From Takashimella koratensis (taxonomy: Eukaryota; Basidiomycota; Tremellomycetes; Trichosporonales; Tetragoniomycetaceae), in contig BCKT01000005.1 in assembly GCA_003116875.1 (NCBI GenBank), forward strand, positions 434,001 to 498,000: a stretch of DNA of 64,000 nucleotides. Reading direction: 5' to 3'. Position numbers and translations under genes: made by a program. Each line of letters begins with the position of its first letter. The stretch's first letter is position 1. The notes under the pieces were generated by a model that was not told the origin of the DNA, searched no databases, and worked only from the letters and a program-made list of their open reading frames with translations. Positions 44,517-57,405 of this stretch are shown piece by piece.

Positions 44517-47232
44517 GCTGGGGGTTAGGGTTGTGGAGTTGTGTACATGGTGTAGGTGGGACGTGGGTATGTGGAGCAGGTATGGTGGAGTGGTGTGGAG
44601 TGGGGTGGTGCATATCATGGGGTCCTCGGGGAGCGAGGCGAGGGAGTGTAGGCGCGAACACGGTGAAGTGTGAAGAAGACGGTAGTTTTTTTTTCCTATT
44701 AAAAAGAGAACAGACAGACGTGTACAAGACCGCCGCTGTAGAGAGCGTCAGGTGAAAACGCGCATGCATGTAGAAGTGACCTATTATGATTTCGAAAAGC
44801 TTGAAGAGAGAAAGTCGTTGGGCTGGCTCAACGCTAGAGACGGGTTAAGGTTAGGGCAGCGTCGTAGTCTCTCAGGCCTTGCCAGGTCCTGGGTCGTCGT
44901 CGTCTTCGAAGGTCTAAGCAAGGCCAAGGCGGTGTGCGTAGCCGTAGCAAGAGTTTACTCAACCCCAGCTCCAACCCCTGACCCAACTGTATGTGATTCT
45001 ACGACCATTTTCTCATGTCCAGACCAGACCTCAGTCGATGGTCGCTGTAATCACTAACCACCTTTTGACGCACAGATCATTGGTATCAGAGTTACAACTT
45101 GACAACCTTGGTAGCGTCAATGCATGTCAGCGCGTCAATGCATGTCAAAGCGTCAAAGCGTCGAAGCGTCAAAAGCCACGGCACAGCCCCGGCCCGAGCC
45201 CTAGCGCCGCTACGTTTCTGACAACGGCTAGGACCTAGACCCATGGTCTTTACTCTACCTACTCTACGTACTGTGACAGTAGGTCTCTTTGCCATGAAGC
45301 GACTGTACACACACCAAACACCTCAGGTGTCCAAGAGTGTAACTGCCATGTAAAGACTGACGACTAACGAGTAGGGAATAGATCCCCCCCTCCCCCCTCA
45401 CCCCCCTCACCCCCCGCTCCCGCTTTGTGCCCGGGAGCTTGGTTGGAGAGAGAGGAACAGGGGACAAAATGTAGCTTGGAAAGTCGGTCTCGAGAAGGTA
45501 CCGTGTCAAGCGCGACAACGAAGCCAAGACCTGGACTTGGGACTTGGACTTGGACTTGGACTCGGACTTGGACTCGTTGCTCATCAAGCATGCATTCAAG
45601 GGTTCGTCTTTCGTCTCGTCAACAACCCGACGTCGCGAACCGGCCGGCTCGATCAGAATCGATAAAATCCCTTCTTTCCTTACTCACCCCGACTTTTGTC
45701 TAGTATTTAACCGTCTCGATACGTTCGATACGGGGTCCGGCGGGTTTGGGGTGATTCCGGCACGGATACAATCCGGGCTCCTGCGAACCCTGGTACTAGA
45801 GCCTCAAGGACAGAGGACGGGGGCTTGATCATGGTAATGGTAACCGTCGCGGCTTCGGCATGTACAGTGGGTAGGCACGGTATATACGGTGCTTGGAACC
45901 CTTTGGCTTGATCGTCGTTTAGTCTGCAGTCTAGAGTCGGATGAGGAGGAAATGGTTGCTGGTTTCTTGGCGATTTGGAAAAAGACCAAGTCCGACCCCG
46001 ACCCCGATCGAGCTCTTTCAGAGTCTCCCCCCTTCCCGCCGCTATGTTTACGCCCGTTGTCAACGTTCGCTAGTACCTACCTACCCCTTGCCCTGCGCCC
46101 CTGCGCCCCTTCGCCTCTCGCTTCACCCGTTTCCCTCTCGCCCCCCCGCTGTCCGTACTTGTTCTTGTTGACGGATTCCAATTCTCACTGACACGGCACA
46201 ACACTTACCTACCACGGCATACCGCCCTTACCGCCCCTACCGCTCATACAATCCCTACCGCCCCTACCGCCCACACTCCCTACCGCCCTTGACCCTCCGA
46301 GTCCCCCGTGCGTTGACTGTTTGGTCAACCGACTATTGTTTGGGGAACGGGGAACGGGTCGGACGTCAACATAACCCAAGTTCATGTCCCACGCTAGGTT
46401 TGGCGATCCCTGGCTGCTGCACAGGTCCCGAGAACCAAGAGACGGTGGGCCGAAGCTCAAGGGGGAAACAAAGGAAACAGAGAGGTTCGGAGCAGAGAAG
46501 GAGGGTGAAGGGTCAAGGAGCAAGGGAAGAGGAGAGAGCAAGGGGACAGTATCCCTTTTGCCCAGCCTGAACTGAACAAGGAATGACAACTGCCAATCGA
46601 GACGATTCGTGCGACGTAGGCCGTAGAAGCAGAGGCACAGAAACCTACTGGCCATGCCTGTGCCCATGCCATTGCCCAAGACCAAGGGCAAGGGGCCAGG
46701 TCCCGACCGAGTTCCGACATAGACCATTTAGACTCGTTCTCGATCCTCAGTCGTCGTTGTGTTATGTTGTTGTTCTTGTTACCTCGTTGCCTTGTTATGC
46801 TGCTGTCGTGTTGATATGCTGTTGTTGTGGTCGTGATCGACGGCGGCCGAGGCGGTGGTGGTGGTGTTTGGGAACCAGACCAGAACTGACTAGTTTGTTT
46901 GACGTTTACCCAGTCGCTCTTTTCGCTCGCTCACACGCTCACCTGCTCGCTGGGTCCTGCGGACGGACGAGGGGTTGAGAGTTGAGTTGTAGAAAGTATA
47001 AAGAAGATGGGTCGTCTGCTGACCTCTGATTTCTTCATCCACATCACACTCACTCTTCACTCTCACCACATCCCACTACCCACTACCCACTCCCACGTTC
47101 GCACCCACGCTCTTCGTAGCACCTACACACTCACTTTAATCGCCCTTTTCTCCTACCTCCTATACTAGACCTAGACCCTCCTCTTACCCACCTTACCCGC
47201 CTCACCCGACTTGACCCAGTACTCGAATAACA
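44517..47232. other. 2.7 kb gene-free region with short tandem repeats
   Basis: No splice-consistent gene found. It holds GCGTCAAAGCGTCAA-type repeats at 45112-45175 (two of the units include ATGCATGTCA), a (GGACTT)n array at 45531-45575, CTACCGCC repeats at 46207-46285, and a TATA box TATAAAG at 46997-47003, 230 nt ahead of the secreted-protein gene. Confidence 0.6.
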
Positions 47233-47360
47233 ATGGTCTCAATCATCAAGAACACCCAGGTCGCTGCGCTCGTCGCTGTCCTTCCCCTCCTCCGCACTGC
47301 CACCGCTGCGCCCGTTGAGCGTACTGTCGCCATTTCCGCATTTGCTGATGCCTTTGTAAG

Positions 47361-47403
<43 letters not shown>

Positions 47404-48545
47404 ACTCCCCTCCTCCTGCGCTTCCCTCCTACTACGCTTCGTGCGCCCGACAGAGCTAACCCCGGGTCCAGGTCAACGCGTGCACTGGCGGCTCGGTCAC
47501 TTCTTGCTCCTCGATCCAGGCCGACCTCACCGTCGACGTCTCGGCCGGTGTCACCTGGGGCGAGGACGTGACCGCGTGGGCCGCTTCACGCTGTTACTCT
47601 GCCTACCGTGAGTCACACCCACCTCTACCCCCTCCTCCCTGTGCTCCCCTCCGACCCTCTTCGCAATTGCCGCCACCAGTGTTTCAACGCCAAACCCAAG
47701 CTGACTTTACCCTTAGAGGACACCGCGTTCTGCGCCCAGGCGAGCGCGTACGTCGCTGCTGCGTACTATGGTGACGTCCAGGCATGGGCAGGCGCCGACC
47801 TCTTCGTCTCCCTCGGTAGTGAGTAAAGCCGTTTTCGGTAACTCCTTCGACCCCGCGTTGACAATCTCAGACACCCGAGTGAGCGAGTGGCAGGCTTTCG
47901 TTGGGACCTTGTGCGGCAAGTCCAACTGCCCCGCCTCCCAGTGCAGCAACCTCAACACCTACGTGAGTGTTGAGGATCCCTACCCACTCGGCCCCTCTCC
48001 CTCCCGACTCATCCCCCCTCCTTCCCTACTCGCGCCAGCCACAAGAGACACACGCTGACACCTTCCAGTTCTCGAGCTACGTCTCGCTCACCTCCTCCGC
48101 GTCCATCTCCGCCTCTGTCGGTCTCGACGCCCTCGCTAGCGTCGGTGTCGTCGACCTCATCGACGCCTCGTCCTGCGGCTGCGAGTCTGGTTCCGGTTCC
48201 GGTTCCGGCTCTGGCTCTGGCTCTGCATCCGGTGGTGTCGGCCTCGACGTCGTCGGCGACATTGGCGCCGATATCGGTGGGATCCTCAGCACTGGCCTCG
48301 GTGTTGGCGCCGGTCTCTCTGCAGACCTCAAAGCTGGGCTCGGTCTCAACCTCGCCAAGAAGCACACCACCACTGTCCTCGACACTGGCGTGGCCGCTGA
48401 CCTCGAGGCGGAGGTCGAGGCCGTTGCCGGTCTCGGACTCGGACTCGCCAAGAAGCACCTCGGTGGAACTGTCCTCGATGCTGGGCTTGTCACTGACGTC
48501 GAGGCCGAAGTCGACTCTGTCCTCAACCTCGGCGGCCTGCTTTAA
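47233..48545 (+). CDS. Secreted cysteine-rich protein with a repeated Lys-Lys tail, function unknown
   Basis: Five exons, 47233-47355, 47472-47607, 47717-47818, 47871-47962 and 48069-48545, give 309 residues. Signal peptide: about residues 9-26, ending RTATAA. The middle has cysteines in NACTGG, TSCSS, SRCYS, AFCAQ, LCGKSNCPASQC and SSCGC, so a disulphide-held fold is likely. A Gly-Ser run follows, then a Gly/Leu/Ala/Val-rich region. The last 65 residues hold two copies of a unit of about 31 residues, each opening LAKKH and carrying TVLD and DLEAEVE/DVEAEVD. Lys-Lys before each unit may be a Kex2-type cleavage site; this is inference. No GPI-type hydrophobic end. Family not recognised. Confidence 0.78.
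47359..47403. repeat. Poly-C tract inside intron 1
   Basis: About 45 consecutive C beginning four bases into the intron (GTAAGCCC...). Its exact length is likely unreliable in any assembly. Confidence 0.95.
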
Positions 48546-49474
48546 AAGAGACGCCTTGATGCCTGGATGAGTGTGCGCACATTTACGGCTCGCTCGCTCG
48601 CTCGCTCGCTCGATTATACACCGGTGTCGCTTGGATGCCGCCGGTTGTCGCGCGGCTATCACGGTTACCCTGGCCGAGGGGTCGCCCGCTCTTTCTCCCT
48701 ACTCTCTCTCTCTCTCTTCTCATGTTAGCTCACGACGGACACTGTGGACATTGGCTGTTGCTCTCTTGCGCTTTGCTCTTGCTCGTTTCGACCTCTTGCT
48801 TGGCTTGGTCCCTTCTCTTTGTTTCTTTATAATAATGCTGGGGTAGTAGTTTCTGTCATTACTGGCACGATGACTCGTCGCTTTCTCCCGCTCTTCTTTA
48901 AACCAACCCCATGCATGGACGATTTCTTCTCGGTTGGATTTCAGGGTGAACCCAAGGGGAAAGGGCAAGGCGCGGTGGGCAAGAGATACGGCGTCATTGG
49001 CGGGTGTATGAAGGGGGTTGGGAAATGTGCCGAGAATACACCGCAAACAGCCGAGCGGTACTTGGTGGGGATACACCGAGCGTACTGGAGGTGGAGGAGG
49101 TGGAGGAGGGGGACGAGGTGGAAGAGGTGGAGGAAGGTGGTCAACGCCGACGGGGCGTGGGAGCAGAGGGTGATGCAGGGGGGAGGGAGAGGGTGACGAG
49201 GGAGGAGGGAGGAGGGATTAGATCGAGCACATGGCTGATTAGGAAGGAACAGTATAGCAGGCTCACTTTAGCCGGCCCGCCTGCACCGATCCACTCACCC
49301 CGGTTCTTCATAATTCCCTCGCCTTCTCTCTTTTCCTTGCTTTTCTTTCTTTCTTTCTCCCTCATCCCCAGTCACCAGTCACCACTGCCCAACCTGCTGT
49401 CCTCACTGCTCACCACCACCCGTACACGCTCCATCCACTCACTCAGACTCTTCTCCTCTTCCACCATCACCAAA
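48546..49474. other. Intergenic, no gene seen
   Basis: 929 nt between the secreted protein and the reductase. Contains a (GCTC)n run at about 48590-48612 and a CT-rich leader with CTTT repeats at about 49335-49360 just before the reductase start. Confidence 0.5.
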
Positions 49475-51496
49475 ATGACCATCCCTACTCACTTCACCCT
49501 CTCCGACGGTCGCAAGATCCCCTCCATCGGTCTCGGTACCGTAAGTCGTCTCTGTCGTCTCATCCACCACACCTCTCTCTTCCCTTTGTCCTCCATCCTT
49601 GCCGCATACCACACCTCACACGCTATGGCAAACTTTCTTCACCCCTCCCCTCTCTTCCCCTGTCCCTCACCCGCGCCCATACAGATGATCAGACGGAGAG
49701 TCATCTCCCGATCACCACTAGCAAAGCTGACCTCCTGTCCCTGCTCCTCCACCATCCACTCGATCATCGACGACAACCCTCTCTATGGCCCACTTCCCTC
49801 CTGGATGTGACCCCGATTCTCCCCCGGAAACCCTTCTGGCCCAACAACAGTGGCAATCCGCGTAAGTCACCCCTCTTTTTTAGACTCCACGGACTTGTAC
49901 CTCCGGACCCCAAACCCTTCCTCTCTCCCGATTCTCGATCGGCTGGGCTCTAAACGTACCTGATATTAATCCAACCTCTTATCTCTCTTCTGGACCATAT
50001 ACAGCAAGGGCGAGGTCGCCAAGGCCGTTGAGCACGCTATCAAGGTGAGTATCTGGATCCCCACCCCTTGTAGCCAATCCCCTTCGTGCGCCCCTTGGAA
50101 TTCGGGGGTATGACGTGCTACTTGCTCGTGGAATGATTGGCTGACAGAGATCTCATTACAGAGCGGCTACCGCCACATCGAGTATGTCTCTACCTCCCAC
50201 TTTGACCCCTATCCCTCTTTTGTTGTCGCACAAGACGCTCGCACCTTCCTTCTGTTGTGCTTCTACTAACCCCACCAGCTGTGCCTGGGCCTACGGCAAC
50301 GAGGCCGAGGTCGGTGAGGGCATCAAGAACGCCGGTGTCCCGCGTGAGGAGCTTTGGATCACCTCCAAGCTCTTCGAGCTCCACCACCACCCGGAGCACG
50401 TCCCGCTCGCCATTGCCGACACCCTCAAGAACCTCGGTGTCGGCTACCTCGATCTCTACCTCCTCCACTGGAACGTGAGTGGTGAAGCGCGCTCCTTCAG
50501 GTCTGCTGTAGTTTTACCCCGGGAGAATGAGATCCGGGCTCCCCGATAGTTTCCTGTCACGAAGACAAGAGAAATCTGACTCCTCGACAGATCAACTGGC
50601 AAGTCGACGCCCCCGCTGGTGTCCTCCCCCTCAAGGAGCACACCATCAAGGCCGACAACGGCAAGATCAAGCTCGACGTCGAGCTCTCTGACAACGTCCT
50701 CCCCACCTGGCGTGAGATGGAGAAGGTGGGTGTGATTCGCGGATAAGCTCTTGCCTTCTCAGCCATGAAATTAGCTAATCTTGCCAACCTGCACCTTCTA
50801 CCAGCTCGTCGACCAGGGCCTCGTCAAGTCGATCGGTATCTCAAACTTCAACATCCACCGCACCAAGAAGCTCCTCAAGGACGTCCGCATCAAGCCTGTT
50901 GCCAGTGAGTCTGGTTCGCCTTGCCTTTGATGCCAAAGAGGAATTCGCTCACACCCATGTAGACCAGGTCGAGCTCTCGATCCAGTGCCCTCAGCCTGAC
51001 CTCATCAAGTACCTCAAGACGCAGGACATCCTCCCTCAGGGTTACTCCCCGCTCGGTGGGACTGACGGCCACCACCTCCGTGAGAACCCGATCGTCAAGA
51101 AGGTCGCCGAGACCCACAAGGCTTCGGGCTCGGCTGTTCTCATCTCGTGGTTGATCAAGCGCGGTATCAACCCGCTCCCCAAGTCGGTCACCCCTCACCG
51201 CATCGAGGCCAACTTGAAGAGTGAGTGGAAGCTGAACACGGAAGAGAGGAGAGAAAGACGGAAGCATTCGATTTGCCTTGCTTCGGTACTTTGGATCTCT
51301 TGTCGCAGGAGTGGCCGCTGACCCTTACCCAGCCGTCGACCTCTCCGAGGAGGAGTTCAACGAGATCGAGAAGCTCGCCGAGAGCCACCCGCCCAAGCGT
51401 GTCTGCGACCAGAGCCACAGCTTTGAGCCCTACTACGACATCTACCAGGAGAACGACCCCGAGTTCAGCGACAAGGTTCAGATTCAGTCAGCCTAA
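49475..51496 (+). CDS. NADPH-dependent aldo/keto reductase
   Basis: Nine exons (49475-49540, 49851-49861, 50005-50044, 50162-50181, 50279-50474, 50591-50725, 50805-50904, 50963-51220, 51309-51496) give 337 residues, the usual size. The AKR start reads IPSIGLGTWQSAKGEVAKAV. The catalytic tetrad is complete: Asp in GYRHIDCAWAYGNE, Tyr in the same motif, Lys in TSKLFELHHH and His in LLHWN. Cofactor-binding parts: SIGISNFNIHRTKKLLKD, QGYSPLGG and PLPKSVTPHRIEANLK. Likely cytosolic aldehyde or sugar reductase; substrate cannot be told. Exon 2 is an 11-nt microexon that supplies most of WQSA, a motif conserved in the family, so it must be used. Confidence 0.92.
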
Positions 51497-51936
51497 ACGA
51501 TGGCACTCTGTGGGCTCGCGTTGGCTTCCTGGTGATCGTGTGGTGGTAGTCTTTTAACCTAGTTTGTATTCCCACTCTGGGTTAGGATTCTGCTTCAACT
51601 TGTTCTGGTGGTTCTACTTCATCGATGGATACATGGTTGCATTCGGCCAGAGGGAGAGGAATGGTACAGATTTCGAAGGTACAAAGAGTAGGGGAAAGGT
51701 GAAAGATGAGGAAGAGGGAAAAAAATACACGTACAATACCCATTGTCGTAGGTGGATGGATACGTGTCCCTTATGCAACCAGTCCGAGATGGCTTGATCG
51801 AGACCTCAAACGCTACGGGGAAGGCGAAGGCTACGATGATCTCACATCTGGAAGCGAATGACTGTCCACGATGGGCAAGGAGAGCGCAGTATGGGGTCGC
51901 TCGTAGCCGGGACGTGATCAACATCAACCGTTCATC

Positions 51937-54817
51937 TTAGAACTGGAAGCCTGCCTGACGGAAGACGTTCAAATCAGTTCCCGGTCTCGCCTGCGCTGCT
52001 AGGTCGGGCATATCCTAATGATTATTACTGGTCAGCACAATCGACGAGCTAGGAGGTGAGGTGGTGGGTAGAGGAGACAGCTGAGTGAGACGTACCAGGG
52101 AGATGAGAGCCCGTCGGAGGGTCGCCCAGAGGCTAGAAGATTGTGTGGATGATGTGCCCGGCTCGTTTAGCTCGGAAGCGTGGAGTGACAGCGCGGCGAG
52201 GACTGAACCACAACCCATCAGCCTTGATCCAGTTCTCCATCTTCCCTCCCCTTTTCTTCTTTCCAACTTCATCTCTCTCAACTCTCTTCCACACCTCACT
52301 CCAACCCAACTCACAATGCTCTGCGGCTTCCCTGTGTACTCCAATATTCAAACACGCTACGCCAAGGTTATATATCGCTCTCGTAAAACCTGGTTTAATC
52401 TCCAAAGCTCGTCTATACGCATCTACCGCTTCTTCTGGGTTTCCACCGTTGGCCAAAGTCGCACCCAGCCTGTTCCAGAGGAGGTAGTCATCTGGTCTCT
52501 CCCCTAAGGCCGCCGCCCAACAGTTACGAGCGTCGTCGTATTCGCCCATCATGTAATAGCATGTCCCGAGAGCGACTTGGACGTCGGGATCAACGGCGCC
52601 AGTCCCTGTAACCGAGGCAGATGAGGAAGAAATGGATTGATATTGGTCCCGCGCGATGGAGAGGAATGCGTTCTTCACATGCTCGTGCAGAGCCCAAGGG
52701 GAGGACGAGGGAAGGTCGGTAGGGTACGAATCAGAGCGCTCATACGACGGGTGCCTTAGACTAATGAACTGTTGCAGGGTCCTTAATGCCTCTACATCCA
52801 TTGACTCGTTGACGAAGGAGATTGCGAGGTTCTGCCGGGCAAGTCCACGTCAGCGCTTCTTTCCCAACTCAGCCTTTCTCTACAAGTGAAAAAGCCACAA
52901 GCGTAGAATAGATCGTGCACTACCACCCATATCCGTACTCACCGTCAACAGCTCCCCAGTAATTTGCCCGTCCTTCGCTTGGTTGTTCGCCGACAACGAT
53001 CGCCTCCCGTGCTCGAACGCGCTCAGTGCCCGCTCCTCCTTCTCGTCCTCGGCCTGTACTTTACCGAGCCGACACCACGCCGCCACCTCTGACACGGACT
53101 CTCCGAGGATCGCGTAATCGTCTTTGGTCGCGTTCTGGATAAACGACTCGAGTAGGAGTGCACCATTACTGAGGGATTGAGATTCACCGGTGGCCAGGAG
53201 ACGGTTTGCTTCGGACCATGCGGCCGTAGGAGAGTGGTGGATGAATGGGTTGGGAGTTACTATAGGTGAACAAAGAAGAGAAAGAGAAAGTGTCAGCTAT
53301 GTACCCAGGGACGCCGCCGAGGTTTCCTCACCAAACTGATACGCGCCAAACTCGGGTAGGGATGACGGATTATCCATGAGCCCAGACGATTGCGGGATAC
53401 CCAGCTCAAACTGTTCATCAAGTGGAGTCTGACCCACATCGTCCCTGTTCAGACTTTCGTTCAAGATATCAAACGTATCGTCTTCGCCTGACGTGAACTG
53501 TTCACCCCAAACCAAATCAATCAGTCAGCCCATCGAGAAGTTCACAGTCTCTCGACACTCAGACAGACTTACCTGAGAAAACTCTCGTTCCCACTCGGCC
53601 AGTTTGTTTAGCCTCTCAGCCTCTGGTTTGAGACTCTCCCAAACTGCTTCCAAATCACCTTTAAACCCTCTTTCCTCGTCCCCGACCTTCCCTCCTACCT
53701 GCTCCCCTTCCTTCTGAGCGTCTTTGGTTTCCTCTTTCTTCTGTGCCTGGCCTTCGACTAAGCTCTGCGCTCTGGCATCCTCCAATGCGCGCTCGAACGC
53801 CGCTTCCATCTCGGCGTGAGCTGCAGCGCTGAGCCCGCTAGCAACAACTGTGTCTTGATCCACTGCCCCAACCCCACCTACTCCACCTGTGCCCGCTCCC
53901 ATCCCCATTCCCGTGCCTGCTCCGGAGTACATCCCGTATCGGGGCTGGTAAGATGGCAACTGGCTATACGCAAACGGATCTGGCGGAAGCCCATTGAGGT
54001 ACCCTTGTCCCATGTTCGGCGGCGCGTAATTGCCGGTATGCTCGTACTCCCTCGCTCTGCCCTTTCCTTTCCCGTTCGCCGCTTCTTGGTGGAACGACTC
54101 GGCCCACGCCGACGCCTGGGGAGCGCCCATCATCGCCTGCAGCGGGGGCGGGGAATGGAGCGCTTGAGGGGGTGGGTGAGGGTGTCGGTCCCATGCCTGA
54201 TGGGAAGCGACGCGGAATCGTTCCCACTCTGCATTCAAGTCGGGTGGGGGGCCGTGCGTCAGCGAGTGCCCGTTGGATGTGACGGTGTGTGGTAGCGGTG
54301 GGGAATGAGACTGGGAGAGCGCGGCAGAGAGGTGCGAAAGGTTGAAAGGGTGAGGGACGGGTGCGTGTGCGTGTCCTTGAGATGGGCCAGGAGCGGGAGG
54401 TCGGAACTGGGGTCGGCTGGAGATAGGTCCGGAAGTTGAACCAGGTCCACCCACGCGGTCCTAAAAATCACACCAGGGTTAGCGATTGTCTCAGCGTGCC
54501 AGGTGGAAGAAAGGAGAACGAGAAACGGGGTCCATCGATGTATGTATAAGAGCTTCATGGTAGGTGGGCAAGACCGTGCAGGTGGGTAGACGCGTAGATG
54601 GGTAGAGGGGTCAACGGTCCGGGGTGAGTGTCAACTAGGTGGACGAGGTGGAGCGTTGATTCGCCGATACTGGTGGGAGATGCTGTCCTGACTCTGACTC
54701 TGACTCTGACTCAGAACTCACCCGGAAGAGACTATTGTCCACGCCCTCACGCTTGAGGACCTGGTTGAGCGGGTTGGACGATGTGGAGCAGTCTGCACCG
54801 TTGAGGAGAGACTGCAT
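51937..54817 (-). CDS. PEX5: Peroxisomal targeting signal 1 receptor Pex5
   Basis: Seven exons, among them 54817-54722, 54460-53573, 53497-53332, then about 53262-52943, two further TPR exons and a last one ending at 51937. The N-terminus has the conserved Cys near the start (NGADCSTSSNPLNQVLKR), used for ubiquitin-driven export. The disordered part carries WxxxF-type motifs (WERFRVASHQAW, WAESF, WESLK, WEREF) that bind Pex14/Pex13. The TPR domain binds SKL-type cargo: ALGTCYYMMGEYDDARNCWA, LLWNRLGATLANGGNPEEAV and RAIYNLGVACLNIGVHREAA. An intron (donor after GWS-coding GAGT) must be removed to restore LAALSLHASEL. It cycles between cytosol and peroxisome. Intron 1 begins with a GAGTCA hexamer array. 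Confidence 0.92.
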
Positions 54818-55248
54818 GATCAAGGATGGAGAAGGGTAGGGGGAATGAGGAAAGACAAAGAGAAAGAGAAAGAAAGAAAGGAACCGGTTGTAGTTGTACG
54901 TTTAAAAAGCGGGTCAGTCACTCAGCAAGAGTCCGGTGGCGATGGCCGACTAATCCCGTCAGACGACCATTATGACCACATCGATAAACTTTGCGACAAC
55001 GTCCATGCATGTATCTCTGTCGACACACTCAGTCACTCTGTCCGAATCTGCTCAGTGTACTATCAAAAGACGAGAGGAGAGAGTTTTAGACAACGACCGA
55101 CACGCGACAGCTAGACGACGACCGACACACGACAGCGGGTATCCCCGGTACAGTGATATCCACATTACAAAGACACCAAACGTCCAGCCCACGCCTACGT
55201 CCTTCACTCTACGACCTAGGTCATACTCCCTCCAACATCCCTCCCGAC

Positions 55249-57069
55249 CTAGTGGCCCGCGCCGCTGCCGCCCGTCGACAAGTTGATGATGTTGAACGAG
55301 AGGCAGAAGACCATGACTGCAAGCCCGTAGATACCGAGTGCAAGAGCAAACCACTTGGTCACTCCAGGCTCGTGCCGGAAGAGGCGGAAGTAGAAGAAGC
55401 CCGGGAGAATGAAGGAGATGATGGTGGACCCTGTGGACCCGACAAAGCTGAGAACTGAGAAGAGTCAGCACCGAAGAGAGAATAGTGGTATGATGTCTGA
55501 AGCAGAGAGGGAAGAGGGCCGGGGAAGGCTTAGCTGTAGTATGCTTAACTCACCAACACCAAGCTCGTCAACGAGCGTCGCGATGAGGAAACCAAGCACA
55601 AGGATACCAATGGTAATCCCGATGTACTTGTGAATGGGCATATCAATTCCCGACCCGTGATGCGCTGCGTCGCCCTTCGGAACCAACGGGTCGTTCTCAT
55701 CACCTTCATCCTCGTTGTCTTCTTCTTGCTCATCCTCTTCATCTTCCTCCCCTGGGACGATCCTGTCCTCCTTCTTCCCTCTAATGATCCCGGACTGGAG
55801 GAGGTAGATACACGATCGGCACGGCAGCGCTTGGAGCGGGTACGATAGTCCAACGAGAAGAACAATACCTACCCGCCCGATGGCGATGAGGAACGAGCTC
55901 GCAGGGTACATGGCGATCACGTTGGAGCCAACATGAGAACCAAAAGTAAGGTACCCGATAACGCCAAGGACTTCGTACACCCCCGCAGCGGAGAAGATGG
56001 AGGTACCGATGATGAGGTTCATCTTGCCTTGAGACTTGTCCTTGAGCTCGTTGTAGATGGGGAAGAGCTGGATTAGGGGTAAGCGTCGGGCCAGAAGAAA
56101 TGATAGGTTCGGAGAGAGATTGAATCATGCTCAAAGTCTCAAATTGCTCACATTCTGGGCACACGTGAAAGCAAACACCTGAACAGGGAAGCTAGCGAGG
56201 GTGTCCTTGCCAAATCGACCGAGAACGACGGAACCGCGGTTAGGGTCAACGCCGTTGATAAAGTACCACCCGACGACAACGAATACGAGGCTGTATGACA
56301 CGGACCATCAAAGTCAGCATTGAAATCTCATCTCAGTTATCCTCGTTTCGCAAATGACATCCTGGTAGTCACTGAATGACCCCTCGTGATGACTCGTGAC
56401 TCACTAGACGACCGAAGCCAGTGCGATCTGGCTAGTGAATCGCAACGAGTCGAGCGATCGCAAGAACGAGAGCGGGACGATTACGATCGCGCAGAGGGCT
56501 AGCCAGAATCGGTCAGATCGAAGGAGCGAGTCGTCAGCGAGTGGCGAGTGGAGGAGGTGGGCAAAAGTGTCGGCGACTTTGGGAAGAAGAGTCTTGCAGA
56601 TGATGAGGTACGAGACGGATACGCCAAAGCACTTGATGGCGATAGCAAAATCGAATAACCTTTGAACCCATCCCTTCCCAAATGTTAATCTAGCGACCTC
56701 GTTGAAACTCGCTTTCTTCCCTTCGTCTCCTGGTCTTGTTCCGACGACACTTGCGCACCGGCTCAACAACCAGAGCCCAAAGACCGCGGTGGTCGCGCTG
56801 AACAAGCAGCTGATGATACCGGGAACCATGCCCATGGACGCGAACGCCGCGGGGAAGGCGAGCGCACCGGAACCGATGATGGTGTTGGCGAGGTTGGTAA
56901 TGGAGGAGAGAGCGGTGGCTTCGGCCTTGGGAGGAGCGAGGGAGAGGTTGGTCGCGCGCCGTCGGGTGCGGCCGGTCACGGATCGAGAGACGGACGAGGC
57001 GCCGGGGCCAGTGCTGGGCCGGAGAGGCCGGTCCGGGGTCGTACCATATGTGTGGGCGGCGTCGGGCAT
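55249..57069 (-). CDS. Vacuolar-type amino-acid transporter (AVT/SLC38 family)
   Basis: Four exons, 57069-56405, 56290-56152, 56067-55554 and 55454-55249, give 507 residues. It has about eleven membrane segments, starting with the family signature SSITNLANTIIGSGALAFPA. Further segments include GIISCLFSATTAVFGLWLLS, GVYEVLGVIGYLTFGSHVGS, YIGITIGILVLGFLIATLVD and the last FALALGIYGLAVMVFCLSF. It most resembles Avt5/6/7, which export amino acids from the vacuole by proton exchange; direction here is inferred. A strongly acidic loop of about 30 residues (Glu/Asp run after DRIVPG) lies between two membrane segments. The ends are short and soluble. The 430-nt gap to Pex5 has GAAA-type repeats only. 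Confidence 0.88.
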
Positions 57070-57405
57070 GGCGATGTGGGATGGGATGGGGTGGGGTGGG
57101 GTGGAAAGAGCGTCGAGTGGTTTGTTTGGGTCTGGCCCGGGGAGGGTGAATGAGTGGAAAGAGACAAAGTTGAAATCTTACTATGGAATGAGGTGATGCC
57201 CAAAGATAAAGGAGACGTCGGTCAGTGGCCATGTGTGTGCGTGGATGTACGGACATACGGATTTGCCCGTCGGGGATTGGGTTGAGGTAGAGTCAAAGCC
57301 TGGTGGGTGTTTGTGTCAACGTGGCGTAGCATTTCCACCGATCCCGAGAGGCAATACATATCTACGAAACCACCAATAGTCCCTTGACCCTCTCCGACTC
57401 GTCTT

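Noticed and set aside
45112..45175. Repeated units that at first suggested a CRISPR-like array
   Set aside because: Units are only about 10 nt with no spacer pattern, and the genome is eukaryotic.
48009..48662. Minus-strand open frame of 217 codons opposite the secreted protein
   Set aside because: Antisense of the repeat tail; the plus strand has a signal peptide and consistent splice phases.
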